Positions 8,130 through 17,596 of a stretch of DNA of 64,000 nucleotides are shown piece by piece (within the stretch, counting starts at the first letter, position 1; each line of letters opens with the position of its first letter). The stretch covers positions 1 through 64,000 of the forward strand of contig JAGXLL010000005.1 of assembly GCA_018334675.1 (NCBI GenBank), in the 5' to 3' direction. The position numbers were made by a program, and so were the translations under genes. Origin of the DNA: Bacteroidales bacterium. GTDB lineage: Bacteria; Bacteroidota; Bacteroidia; Bacteroidales; UBA12077. A model generated the notes under the pieces. The model was given only the letters and a program-made list of their open reading frames with translations, made no database searches and was not told where the DNA came from.

Positions 8130-9575
8130 ATGCAACCAACCACGGTCCTTATAATCATCATCGGCTATTTTGCGCTGCTGTTGACCATCTCATATATCAC
8201 AGGCCGTCATGCCACCAACATCACCTTTTTCCTGGGCAACCGGCAATCGCCTTGGTACATAGTAGCTTTTGGCATGATCAGTGCCACACTATCCGGGGTT
8301 ACGTTCATATCGGTGCCGGGTTACGTGATCGACAGCCAATTCTCCTACATGCAGATCGTGATTGGATATTTGCTGGGCTATGCAGTGATCGCCAATATTT
8401 TGATGCCGATGTATTACAGGTTGAACCTGACCTCGATCTATACTTATCTGGAAAAGCGCTTTGGTAAGAGCTCCTACAAGGCCGGAGCTTCGTTTTTCCT
8501 GCTTTCCCGGACCATTGGAGCGGCCTTCCGCCTCTTCCTGGTTGCCAATGTGCTGCAAATCACCCTTTTCAACCAGTGGAACATCCCATTTGAAGCCACT
8601 GTGGTGATCACCATCCTTTTGATCTGGCTCTATACATTCCGGGGGGGTATCCGCACCATCATTTGGACAGACAGCCTTCAAACCCTCTTCATGCTTACAG
8701 CGGTAGGTGTAACGGTATACCTGATCAGCCAGCAGCTGGACCTGAGCTTCAGCGGAGTAGTCCATACCGTTGCCGAAAGCAAATATTCAAAGATCTTCTT
8801 CTGGGAGAACTGGAACGGAGAATACCATTTTATCAAGCAGTTCTTTGCCGGGGCCTTCATCGCCATTGTCATGACGGGACTGGATCAGGATATGATGCAG
8901 AAGAACCTGAGCTGCCGGAACATTAAGGAAGCCAAAAAAAACATGTACTGGTTCAGCCTTGCCCTGGTACCGGTGAACCTGCTTTTCATGTCGCTGGGGG
9001 CACTGCTGATCATCTATGCCCAAAAGGAGGGTATCCCCATGCCGGAACAGTCGGACGACCTGTTTCCGATCATTGCCACCCAGGGATACCTGGCACCGGT
9101 GGTGGGCATCTTTTTCCTGATCGGACTCGTTTCGGCTGCTTACTCAAGCGCAGACTCCGCACTAACGGCACTGACCACCTCCTTTACTATGGATATCCTT
9201 GATTCAAAGGGCATGGAGGAAAAACCTCTCAAAAGGCGGAGAAAAAGAGTACACGTGGGGGTATCCGTGGTGCTTGTAGCTATCATATTGATATTCAATG
9301 CAGTCAACAACCAGGCTGTGATCAGTGCCCTCTTCACCATAGCCGGATATACATACGGCCCGCTGCTGGGGATGTATACATTCGGTTTATTCACCAAATA
9401 CCAGGTGCGCGACAAGTGGGTACCGTTGGTAGCCGTTCTCTCTCCCATCATCAGTGGTCTGATCAGCTTCAACTCAGAAACCCTGTTCAATGGTTATCAA
9501 TTCGGATTTGAACTACTGATTGTCAATGGATTGATCACACTTATCGGATTGTTTTTACTCAGGAGAAAAAGTTGA
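8130..9575 (+). CDS. Sodium:solute symporter (SSS family)
   Basis: 481 aa, many TM segments; TFFLGNRQSPWYIVAFGMISATLSGVTFISVPG; GLVSAAYSSADSALTALTTSFTMDIL. Confidence 0.9.
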   Translation: MQPTTVLIIIIGYFALLLTISYITGRHATNITFFLGNRQSPWYIVAFGMISATLSGVTFISVPGYVIDSQFSYMQIVIGYLLGYAVIANILMPMYYRLNLTSIYTYLEKRFGKSSYKAGASFFLLSRTIGAAFRLFLVANVLQITLFNQWNIPFEATVVITILLIWLYTFRGGIRTIIWTDSLQTLFMLTAVGVTVYLISQQLDLSFSGVVHTVAESKYSKIFFWENWNGEYHFIKQFFAGAFIAIVMTGLDQDMMQKNLSCRNIKEAKKNMYWFSLALVPVNLLFMSLGALLIIYAQKEGIPMPEQSDDLFPIIATQGYLAPVVGIFFLIGLVSAAYSSADSALTALTTSFTMDILDSKGMEEKPLKRRRKRVHVGVSVVLVAIILIFNAVNNQAVISALFTIAGYTYGPLLGMYTFGLFTKYQVRDKWVPLVAVLSPIISGLISFNSETLFNGYQFGFELLIVNGLITLIGLFLLRRKS

Positions 9576-9700
9576 AAGTTTACAAAAAAGGCTAAGGCTG
9601 AGGCGAAGGCTAATAAGGCTAAGGCGAAGGCGAAGGCTAAGGAAAGGAAAGGAAAGAGAAGAATGGTTCATGGTTCATGGTTCAATGGTTCAATGGCTAT
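9576..9700 (+). repeat. Low-complexity bipartite repeat (AAGGCTGAGGCGAAGGC module plus GGTTCATGGTTCAATGGTTCAATGG module)
   Basis: Imperfect tandem AAGGCT/GAAGGC units immediately after a stop codon; related tracts at about 5187-5280 and, inverted, about 11918-11990. Confidence 0.7.
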
Positions 9701-9755
9701 AAAAAATTAAGGTTAGAATAAACAGAGAAGCATCAGAAAAACGCAATAGCTAAAA

Positions 9756-10154
9756 TCAGACTGTGCCAGGCAGGGTAAGCAGGGCTACGATCAGGGTGAT
9801 GATTACCAGCAGGATAGCGGCCGCCAGGGTAACCCTGAGCTTAAGCGGTGTATTTTTAAGCCCGGGTATTCGGTAGGTAAACAGATCAATACCATTGATC
9901 AGGGCACTTTTGCGGAAGCCTCGTGTCTCTTCATTCAAATAGCCGCTTTGCTTCAAAAGCCCCGCGGCCTTCTCCGCATCCTTCTCATCCACCTGCAGTT
10001 TGATGGGTCCGGCCGGCTCGGAATGAAAGGGTGACAATTGGGCCATATGTTCGTTCTTGAGAAAAACCTCTATTCCTTCCGATTCCAACTTGGTTTTAAT
10101 CACATGTGACTCTGCCGGATGATTAAAGGTGAGGAGGGTGATCCACTTAGCCAT
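9756..10154 (-). CDS. DUF2007-type putative signal-transducing protein with C-terminal TM helix
   Basis: MAKWITLLTFNHPAESHVIKTKLESEGIEVFLKNEHMAQLSPFHSEPAGPIKLQVDEKDAEKAAGLLKQSGY; start placed at the internal ATG (10154). Confidence 0.75.
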   Translation of the reverse strand: MAKWITLLTFNHPAESHVIKTKLESEGIEVFLKNEHMAQLSPFHSEPAGPIKLQVDEKDAEKAAGLLKQSGYLNEETRGFRKSALINGIDLFTYRIPGLKNTPLKLRVTLAAAILLVIITLIVALLTLPGTV

Positions 10155-10319
10155 AGAAGATTTCGTTTTTAGCAATATAATAATTTCTGACTATTTGGCC
10201 AACGAGGTGAAGAATTTTCCAGGGGATAGAAACATGGAAATCTACTTTTTTGAAGAATGATGCCTATATGGTGCTCAAGGAAATAGGGATAATGAGAAAC
10301 ATGCAATATATTTCGCCCA

Positions 10320-10661
10320 TCAATGAAATTTAATCAATTTAGCTTTCACGATCACCCGGTCCTCTCTTTCATGCTGGAGGCGATCCACGGTAAGATCGGA
10401 AAATACCAGGGCATCGGCTCCCACCTTTTTGGCTTTGCGGATCATCTGTTTTTTGATTTGCTCGGGCTCATATTGTTTTTTCTGATCATTGGCCAGCCGC
10501 CCGATCACCGTATAGGGCTCGTTGATATGTTGCTCATCGTAGAAAACCTGAACCATGCGGGTCCTGCCGTATTCCTCCCCCAGGTAATATATGGTGGGGC
10601 TGCAGGAACTTAAAAGAAAGGCCGCTATCAAAGCAAACAATATTTTCCTGAAACCAATCAT
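10320..10661 (-). CDS. Small lipoprotein of unknown function
   Basis: FALIAAFLLSSCSPTIYYLGEEYGRTRMVQVFYDE; lipobox LSSC. Confidence 0.7.
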   Translation of the reverse strand: MIGFRKILFALIAAFLLSSCSPTIYYLGEEYGRTRMVQVFYDEQHINEPYTVIGRLANDQKKQYEPEQIKKQMIRKAKKVGADALVFSDLTVDRLQHEREDRVIVKAKLIKFH

Positions 10662-10784
10662 AAGGTTGACAGTTAGGTGAAACCAGGGTATACATTTCTA
10701 TACGTGCAAAAAATAAACCAAACCCAACTGTAACAACCTACAAAATGAAGTGCGTGTCATTCACATCTGGTGCTCCCGGAACAA

Positions 10785-11678
10785 TCAGAATTTATAGGAC
10801 AAACCCGCTCCGAAGACTTCCTTAAACTGAATACGAGGCCCCATTTCCTCTCCCTGGCTGTTAACATAATTGATGTTGTCGTCGTAGATCAGCTGGGTGT
10901 TCAAATTGGCGGAGAGGTATTCGTTCACCTTCATGGAGATCATCACTTCCCAGTTGACGTCGACATTCTGGGGTTCATCCAGGTAGTTGGAAAAAAGATC
11001 CAGCTTAGTATTCAGCGTTACATTTTCCCAGATATCCTGGTTATAGGTAATCTTGACGAATCCGCCGAATTCATTGCGGATCTTATTACCCTTTTTCACA
11101 CCAAAAGCGCCGCGGCTGGAGAGGCTGTCATCCAGCGCAAAAGTGGTTTTGCCTGTCACGGGAGATATCATCAGGGAGAAGACATCGCTGGGTTTATAAT
11201 CCATACCCAGGGACAGCAGGGTATAGGCAGGGGCCATAAATGTGGAAATTTCCCTTTTTGTCCCCTCATCTTCATTGTATTTATATCCCTGGTCAAACTG
11301 CGTTCGGAAATTGAACGCTCCGCTGTAATACCAATTGGAATTGGTACGATAGCCATATTTTGAGTTCACTTCCAACTTGTCGTCGCTTTTCCGCACCCCG
11401 CGACTGGCTTGTTTAACAATGCCATAACCCAGGTCGAGAGAATTTTCCCAGGTGGTTTTGCCTTCCTTGTAATTGGCATGAAGGCTGAATATACCGTTTA
11501 GGGTATAGGAATTTTCGCCGCCGGCCGTCCAGTTTTCGAAAGAGACCTGGGAGAAGGTCAAAGATCCTACTCCACCAATCTTCCAATTCTTTAGCGTGTC
11601 CTGTTCATTTTCCTGCGCTGTAAGGAGCGAACTCCAAAGCAGGAGGAGTAGCAAATAAAATGTAGATTTAAATTTCAT
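10785..11678 (-). CDS. DUF3078 outer-membrane beta-barrel-like protein
   Basis: KNWKIGGVGSLTFSQVSFENWTAGGENSYTLNGIFSLHANYKEGKTTWENSLDLGYG is typical of DUF3078; start moved to MKFKSTFYLL. Confidence 0.82.
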   Translation of the reverse strand: MKFKSTFYLLLLLLWSSLLTAQENEQDTLKNWKIGGVGSLTFSQVSFENWTAGGENSYTLNGIFSLHANYKEGKTTWENSLDLGYGIVKQASRGVRKSDDKLEVNSKYGYRTNSNWYYSGAFNFRTQFDQGYKYNEDEGTKREISTFMAPAYTLLSLGMDYKPSDVFSLMISPVTGKTTFALDDSLSSRGAFGVKKGNKIRNEFGGFVKITYNQDIWENVTLNTKLDLFSNYLDEPQNVDVNWEVMISMKVNEYLSANLNTQLIYDDNINYVNSQGEEMGPRIQFKEVFGAGLSYKF

Positions 11679-11917
11679 ACTTGATTCATTTATTATATGT
11701 AACATTAGGAGTGATCATCTGTAACCCCGAAGGTTTCTTTTACAAAGATGAGGCCACTTTGTTCAGGCTCAGGCGAGATGTAAACCATAAAACTATAGCC
11801 GCCTGAGGTTCCAGTGATAATTCAAAGCCTAAGAAGCATGGTATTTTCAAGGTACGTAAAATTCCGCACACTACTTAGCCTTATCCTACAATCAACAATA
11901 GAACTTTGTGTTCTTTC

Positions 11918-11990
11918 TTCGCCCTAGCCTCAGTCTGCTCCTCTTTTAATAATTTGACAATTCAATCATTGAACAATTCTTTCTCAGCCT
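11918..11990 (-). repeat. Low-complexity bipartite repeat, copy downstream of the MFS gene
   Basis: Minus strand: AGGCTGAGAAAGAATTGTTCAATGATTGAATTGTCAAATTATTAAAAGAGGAGCAGACTGAGGCTAGGGCGAAG. Confidence 0.55.
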
Positions 11991-12048
11991 GTAGCAACCT
12001 TAAACATGCCAAGATTAAACTTACAACCATTTACATGCAAGACCATCA

Positions 12049-13245
12049 TTAGATTTTATGGTACACATACCGCATCACAAGGGTCAGGCCAATGGGTACC
12101 AACGAAAGGATGCTGCCGGTAATGAATACATATTCCAGGCTGGAATAGCTCAGCACCATACCGAACAAAGGGGGTGAGAGGGTTTGGCCGATATAGGTCA
12201 TAGTAGCAAAGCCTGAAACCACACCCGCACGAAGTTGGGAGGAAACCAGCTGGGTTACGATGGTATTCAGGGCAGGAAAGACCGTGCCGAAACCCATACC
12301 CCAAATGATGATCGAAGGGATCAGAAAAATATAGCTTTGGGTAAAGGAGATGAGAAGCAAAGCTAAACCGCAGAGGGCAAAGCCCATGATCACCAGTTGA
12401 TGGTTGAGGAACCGGTAATAGAGCCGGCCGGCCTGAGTAGAGGTAATAGCAGCTACCGCCGATCCAACAGAGAGGGTCAGGCCGGTGTACATGGTCGACA
12501 AATTCAACTTATTAACAATACAGATCGGCACATACACAATCAAACCAAACAAAAGTATGAATATAAACAAATTGGAAATATACACCCACAGTGTCTTCTT
12601 ATCTTTCATCACCGTGAAGATGGAACGAAAATAATCGCGCAGACCCGACTGGCTCGTCTTCTCCTCCACGTTCAGGTACCGATAAGTGACCAGGGCCAGT
12701 GGCAAGGACAGGATATAAATATAGAATGGGTAAAACCAGGCAATGGTGGCCACTGTGCCGGAAATAAAAGGGATACCGGCATTAACGAACGACTGGCTGC
12801 TGCTGCGGTATCCCATGGCTTGAGCCCGGGCCCTTCCAGAGAAGATATCTCCTATCAGTGTCACCCCGAGGCTCATCATCCCGGCACCACCAATACCCTG
12901 AAAAGTCCTGAGCACCAAAACCCCGGCAAACCCGTTGACCTGTGAAATACTGAACCCTGCCACTCCATAAAGCAGCATCAAGGGCAGCAACACCCGTTTC
13001 CGTCCATGGCGGTCGGCCAAAACACCCACCAAAGGAGTGGAGATCAGCGCCGCAAAGGTATAAACGCTCATCACCAACCCGATCATGGACTCTGAAGTAC
13101 CCAGGGGCTCAATCATAGAAGGCAGAATGGGGGCGACCAGGCTGCCTCCTATCACCGCCATCACTACAATGCCCAGAACCACCCGAAAATTGGTATTGCC
13201 CATGATGGGCCCGCTATCTTCCTGGTCAAACGGATTCATAGGCAT
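12049..13245 (-). CDS. MFS transporter
   Basis: 12-TM pattern with LVGVLADRHGRKRVLLPLMLLYG (MFS motif A). Confidence 0.9.
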   Translation of the reverse strand: MPMNPFDQEDSGPIMGNTNFRVVLGIVVMAVIGGSLVAPILPSMIEPLGTSESMIGLVMSVYTFAALISTPLVGVLADRHGRKRVLLPLMLLYGVAGFSISQVNGFAGVLVLRTFQGIGGAGMMSLGVTLIGDIFSGRARAQAMGYRSSSQSFVNAGIPFISGTVATIAWFYPFYIYILSLPLALVTYRYLNVEEKTSQSGLRDYFRSIFTVMKDKKTLWVYISNLFIFILLFGLIVYVPICIVNKLNLSTMYTGLTLSVGSAVAAITSTQAGRLYYRFLNHQLVIMGFALCGLALLLISFTQSYIFLIPSIIIWGMGFGTVFPALNTIVTQLVSSQLRAGVVSGFATMTYIGQTLSPPLFGMVLSYSSLEYVFITGSILSLVPIGLTLVMRYVYHKI

Positions 13246-13312
13246 AGATAATCAATGTTGGCGGTGACAGGATAAATTTTAAATGACACGAAATTAAAAA
13301 AAAGAAGCCGGG

Positions 13313-13355
13313 AAAAAAATCAGAAGGGGCCACCCAAAATGGATGCCCCTTTCTG
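13313..13355 (-). terminator. Intrinsic terminator downstream of the S9 peptidase
   Basis: Minus strand CAGAAAGGGGCATCCATTTTGGGTGGCCCCTTCTGATTTTTTT. Confidence 0.75.
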
Positions 13356-13377
13356 GTTAAAGATCCCATAAGCCGAT

Positions 13378-16224
13378 TTATTTGATTAGTTCATAGCCTT
13401 TTGTTTCGCCTTTTTTGATGGCCGGTATGCCTTCTTCCATCCATACGGGAGCGGGTTGATCCTTCAGGTAATGATCGAAGAACTGTTTCATCCGGATGCT
13501 TAGATCGCGGCAATTGGGGCTCTTGGCTCTTTCATTATGAGGAGCATCGTTATAATTGAGCATCCATACAGGTTTGTCCAGTCTCCGAAGGGCCACGAAA
13601 TACTCGATCCCCTGGTACCAGGGCACAGCTCCGTCACCGTCGTTGTGGCGCATCAGAAGAGGTGTATTGACCCGGGGAGCATAGAAAAGCGGGGAGTTTT
13701 GGATGTAGTGAAGGGGTTTCTCCCAGAGGGTTCCGCCAATTCGGCTTTGCGACTCTTCATACTGAAACATGCGGCTCATGCCCGAACCCCATCTTATACC
13801 ACCATAGGCACTGGTCATGTTCGAGACAGGTGCACCTGCAGAGGCAGCAGCATACATATCGGTCATGGTGATGATATGGGCCACCTGGTATCCGCCCCAG
13901 CTCTGTCCCTGTAGGCCTATCCGCTGCTTATCGATGTAATCCCGGGTGTTGATCAGCGAAAGGGTTCCGCTGGTCACATACTCATGGGCACTTTCACCGG
14001 GATAACCGATGTCGTAGCGGATGTTGGGAACAAACACCAGGTAACCGTTACTCACGTAAAAAGTGCGGTTAATCACAGAACGGCTGGGCTTGGGAACATG
14101 ATGTCGGTGCAGCCCGTCGGAACTGAGCCTGTAGAAATAAACCATCATGGGATATTTTTTATCGGGATCGAAATTCTCCGGTTTATACAACAGTCCTTCC
14201 GCTTCCCGGCCGTTGGGGGCGGTCCAGTGAACCAGCTCTGCATCGCCCCATATATATTTATCCTGCTGAGGATTGGCATGGGAGATCTGGCGGGCATCAT
14301 CAAAATCCGCTTTGCTGTACCAAACATCAGAATATTCCTCGAAGGTGGATTTTCTCCAGATAAAACGATCCGCATCCTCTGCCTTCTCCGGTTCATAGAA
14401 ATAGCAATCGTCCATCAGCAGCTGCCGGGGTTTTCTTTTGCCCTGGATATCCAAAGTATAGAATCCCATAGCCTTGCTATCCTCATCAAAAGCTCTCAGA
14501 AGCAGGTCTTCATCGGTGGAGATATATTGGGCCTCTTCATCCAGTTTCACGTATCGCATCCGGTAGTGGTTGTCGCGCCCCAGCCTGCCGGTGAGGTTCT
14601 GCGGTTCTTGTTCACCGGTGGGATCGATCTTCCAGATGTCATACCGGTCGTATACCAGAAAATACTCATCATCACCAGTCCAGCCGGCATAATAGTATGG
14701 ATTGGGCTCCTGGGGATAATCGTGATCCTCATCATAGAAGTTCACATCCAGCGTGCCGGTAAGGTTGCGGGTGGTGTTGCCGGCGATGTCATGGGCATAC
14801 CAGTTGCTGTCGGCATAAGCATACCAGAAGAAATATTTTCCGTTGGAAGAAATATCCATATGCGACTGTATCTCCTTCTTGAACAATTCCCTTTCGCCGG
14901 TCTTCACATCCACCAGGTAAACATCCCTGTATGGAGGCATCTCCCAGGACATACGTTTCATATAAGGCTGCCGGTTGGTACCTATGGCCACATCCCCATT
15001 CCCTTCCAGGACGGGTTCCACTTCCCGTACCGTTGTGTCGGCCAACTGTACCACTTTGTCCTGATCGATATGATAGACTGCCAGATATGTGCGCTTTTTC
15101 TCTTCCTCCAGGTTCTCGAGCTGCTGAGGCTGAAGGAGCTTATCTTTCCAGTTCCAGACGTCTACCTCGACCTTTTCCTCTTCCAGCAGGGTATCTTCAG
15201 GCTCCGGTTCGGGCCTGAGATCCGTACCGAAAAACAGGCGCTCATCATTGTCGGAGAAGTAGACTTTTCCATGCGCTCCCACGGTCCACTTTTCGGGTAT
15301 GGACTCGGTAAGGGTATCCACAACCCTTTGGGGGGTATTGGATTGACCGTCCCAGTGGTAAAGCCCATAGACTTTTGTTTTGATGGTATCGGGCGAATGG
15401 ATGAAAGCCAACTGACGGCCCTGATGATCAGGCGTCAGCTTCTTGCTCAGCCCTTCTGCTTCAAGTATGGTGCGGGTTTTCATCTCCTCTGTATCAAATA
15501 CCCGGACGGCCGACTTCAGAAGGGTATCGTTCTGAAGCTGAACAAAAGTGACCATCTCGCCATTGTCCGAGATGGCGTATTCAGAAACATCCTCAAATCG
15601 AATGACTTCCTGTTTCACCGGGTTGGTAATCACCAGCTCAGTAGCCTCCGGAGCGGACTTGTCCAATTTCCCGCCGGAAGCCTTCGCTTCTTCTTCCGGT
15701 TCTCCCCCTTCTTCCTGCTTTTCCTCCTCTTCTTCAGAATCCTGGTCCTCTTCAAGGGGCTTTTCCAGCTGAAATACCATCCAGTTGGTACCTTTTTCGG
15801 GCACTGCAAAGGATTTAACCCGGCTGTACCGGATGACTAAATCATCCTCGAACACATAGACGCCTAAAGAATCTTTAGGAAGCTTCTTATCAGGAACCTC
15901 ATCCAGCTTCATCTGACGGACTGTATCCTGAAAAGGCTTGATAGCAAAAGCCATGTATTCGGATGTGGGTGCCAGTTTTGCCCGGGTGCCTCTGGGAAAA
16001 ACGTGTTTCTCCCTGCCGTTGGCCGACCACAGGGTCAGCCGGCCATCTCCCTTGTAGGGATTAACCTCATAAAACACCCAATCGCCGTTGTTGGATATTC
16101 CCTTATCTTCCAAATAATTCCATCCGTCATAGACAGAAAAATCCAGGGGTTTCTTTTCCTGCCCCTGGGAACAAAATATTGATGTACCGAAAATTAAAAC
16201 AATCAGCAAGGATTTTCTCAGCAT
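13378..16224 (-). CDS. Prolyl oligopeptidase family (S9) serine peptidase, secreted
   Basis: C-terminal catalytic domain QGQSWGGYQVAHIITMTDMYAAASAGAPVSN, NDGDGAVPW, NDAPHNE; signal peptide MLRKSLLIVLIFGTSIFCSQGQ supports start at 16224 rather than 16416. Confidence 0.9.
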   Translation of the reverse strand: MLRKSLLIVLIFGTSIFCSQGQEKKPLDFSVYDGWNYLEDKGISNNGDWVFYEVNPYKGDGRLTLWSANGREKHVFPRGTRAKLAPTSEYMAFAIKPFQDTVRQMKLDEVPDKKLPKDSLGVYVFEDDLVIRYSRVKSFAVPEKGTNWMVFQLEKPLEEDQDSEEEEEKQEEGGEPEEEAKASGGKLDKSAPEATELVITNPVKQEVIRFEDVSEYAISDNGEMVTFVQLQNDTLLKSAVRVFDTEEMKTRTILEAEGLSKKLTPDHQGRQLAFIHSPDTIKTKVYGLYHWDGQSNTPQRVVDTLTESIPEKWTVGAHGKVYFSDNDERLFFGTDLRPEPEPEDTLLEEEKVEVDVWNWKDKLLQPQQLENLEEEKKRTYLAVYHIDQDKVVQLADTTVREVEPVLEGNGDVAIGTNRQPYMKRMSWEMPPYRDVYLVDVKTGERELFKKEIQSHMDISSNGKYFFWYAYADSNWYAHDIAGNTTRNLTGTLDVNFYDEDHDYPQEPNPYYYAGWTGDDEYFLVYDRYDIWKIDPTGEQEPQNLTGRLGRDNHYRMRYVKLDEEAQYISTDEDLLLRAFDEDSKAMGFYTLDIQGKRKPRQLLMDDCYFYEPEKAEDADRFIWRKSTFEEYSDVWYSKADFDDARQISHANPQQDKYIWGDAELVHWTAPNGREAEGLLYKPENFDPDKKYPMMVYFYRLSSDGLHRHHVPKPSRSVINRTFYVSNGYLVFVPNIRYDIGYPGESAHEYVTSGTLSLINTRDYIDKQRIGLQGQSWGGYQVAHIITMTDMYAAASAGAPVSNMTSAYGGIRWGSGMSRMFQYEESQSRIGGTLWEKPLHYIQNSPLFYAPRVNTPLLMRHNDGDGAVPWYQGIEYFVALRRLDKPVWMLNYNDAPHNERAKSPNCRDLSIRMKQFFDHYLKDQPAPVWMEEGIPAIKKGETKGYELIK

Positions 16225-16414
16225 GTTGGCAAATTTTAGGGTTAGTAGAAAATAACATTGAAAATAATAACAAAATACGGAACAAACAATTTTTTTATGA
16301 TGAAAGGGCAAATTTAAAGCCCTTTCAATGAAATTGTGCTTATCCGGCAGTAGGTTAAGGAGAGCTGCGGATTTTTTTATATTTTTAAACCGTATAATAT
16401 AAAACACCAAGCTC

Positions 16415-17461
16415 ATGGCCGATACAATACAAACAGGACTCAGCTCCTTCGGACTATCAGGACGCGTTTTTCATGCTCCCTTTCTGGAAGCGCATCCGGG
16501 TTTTCATCTGACAAAGGTATGGGAGCGGACCAAGAACCTCTCCACCCGGCATTATCCAGAGGCTGAGATCGTGCGCAGCTATGAAGAGATGCTGAAGGAC
16601 GATGATTTGGAGCTTATTATAGTGAATACTCCTGACGGCACCCATTATGATTTCTGCAAAAAAGCTTTACAGGCCGGCAAGCATGTTCTGGTGGAAAAGC
16701 CTTTCACGCTGACCACCAGGGAAGGCATTGAGCTGACAGGACTGGCGCGAAAAAAAAGGAGGCTGCTGGCGGTATTTCAGAACCGCCGGTGGGATGGAGA
16801 TTTCATGACAGTGCGCCGGTTGATTGATCAGGGGGTATTGGGCAGGCTGGTAGAGTTTGAAGCCCATTTCGACCGTTTCAAGAACCGGGTGGACCCCGGC
16901 AAGTGGCGTGAGCAGCCTGGCCCGGGCACAGGCAATATCTATGATCTGGGGGCCCATATGATTGATCAGGCCCTGGTGCTTTTCGGATGGCCCGACTCGG
17001 TAACGGCAGATCTGCGTATACAGCGAAGCGAAGGCAAAGTGAATGACTACTTCAACATTCGGCTTAACCACAATGAAGTGGTAGTTACCGTGAAAGGGGG
17101 ATTTCTGGTACGCGAGGCCGGTCCGAGATATATCCTTCATGGTACCGAGGGATCATTCATCAAATACGGCATCGATCCTCAGGAAGAAGCCCTGCAGAAG
17201 GGACATCGCCCCGATGAAGCCGGCTGGGGCCAGGAGGAAGAAGGGGACTGGGGCACCTTGAACACACAAATCCATGACCTGCATTACCGGGGCAAGATAG
17301 AGACCCTGCCCGGCAATTACATGGGCTTCTTTGAAAACCTGCATGATGCCATTCGTCATGGCAAGAAGCTGGCTGTTCCCGCCGAGGAGGGCCTGAATGT
17401 GATCCGCATCATCGAGGCCGCCAAGGAGAGCAGCGAGGGCAACCGGGTGGTTCAAATGTAA
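16415..17461 (+). CDS. Gfo/Idh/MocA family oxidoreductase
   Basis: QTGLSSFGLSGRVFHAPFLEAHPGFHLTKVWER; IIVNTPDGTHYDFCKKALQAGKHVLVEKPF. Confidence 0.93.
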   Translation: MADTIQTGLSSFGLSGRVFHAPFLEAHPGFHLTKVWERTKNLSTRHYPEAEIVRSYEEMLKDDDLELIIVNTPDGTHYDFCKKALQAGKHVLVEKPFTLTTREGIELTGLARKKRRLLAVFQNRRWDGDFMTVRRLIDQGVLGRLVEFEAHFDRFKNRVDPGKWREQPGPGTGNIYDLGAHMIDQALVLFGWPDSVTADLRIQRSEGKVNDYFNIRLNHNEVVVTVKGGFLVREAGPRYILHGTEGSFIKYGIDPQEEALQKGHRPDEAGWGQEEEGDWGTLNTQIHDLHYRGKIETLPGNYMGFFENLHDAIRHGKKLAVPAEEGLNVIRIIEAAKESSEGNRVVQM

Positions 17462-17479
17462 ATGGATGAGATATCGGAC

Positions 17480-17596
17480 TCATTCATCCCTTAAAGTATC
17501 TACCGGGTTTCTCACCGATGCCAAATAGGAGGGAATGCTTACGGTGGCTAGAGCGACCATCAAAGCAAAAGCCAATGCTATGTTCCATGCCAGCGC
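17480..17596 (-). pseudogene. C-terminal remnant of an ABC transporter permease (MacB/FtsX type)
   Basis: Minus strand reads ALAWNIALAFALMVALATVSIPSYLASVRNPVDTLRDE*, matching the usual last TM helix and NPV..LR.E tail of FtsX permeases; no upstream permease coding remains. Confidence 0.78.

Noticed and set aside
9576-9700. Repeat tract as a CRISPR or VNTR locus
   Set aside because: Units are short, imperfect and lack regular spacers; better described as low-complexity dispersed repeat.
13984-15840. 618-aa plus-strand ORF
   Set aside because: Lies entirely antisense to the clear S9 peptidase gene; composition (poly-hydrophobic, no domain) is typical of a shadow ORF in GC-balanced coding DNA.
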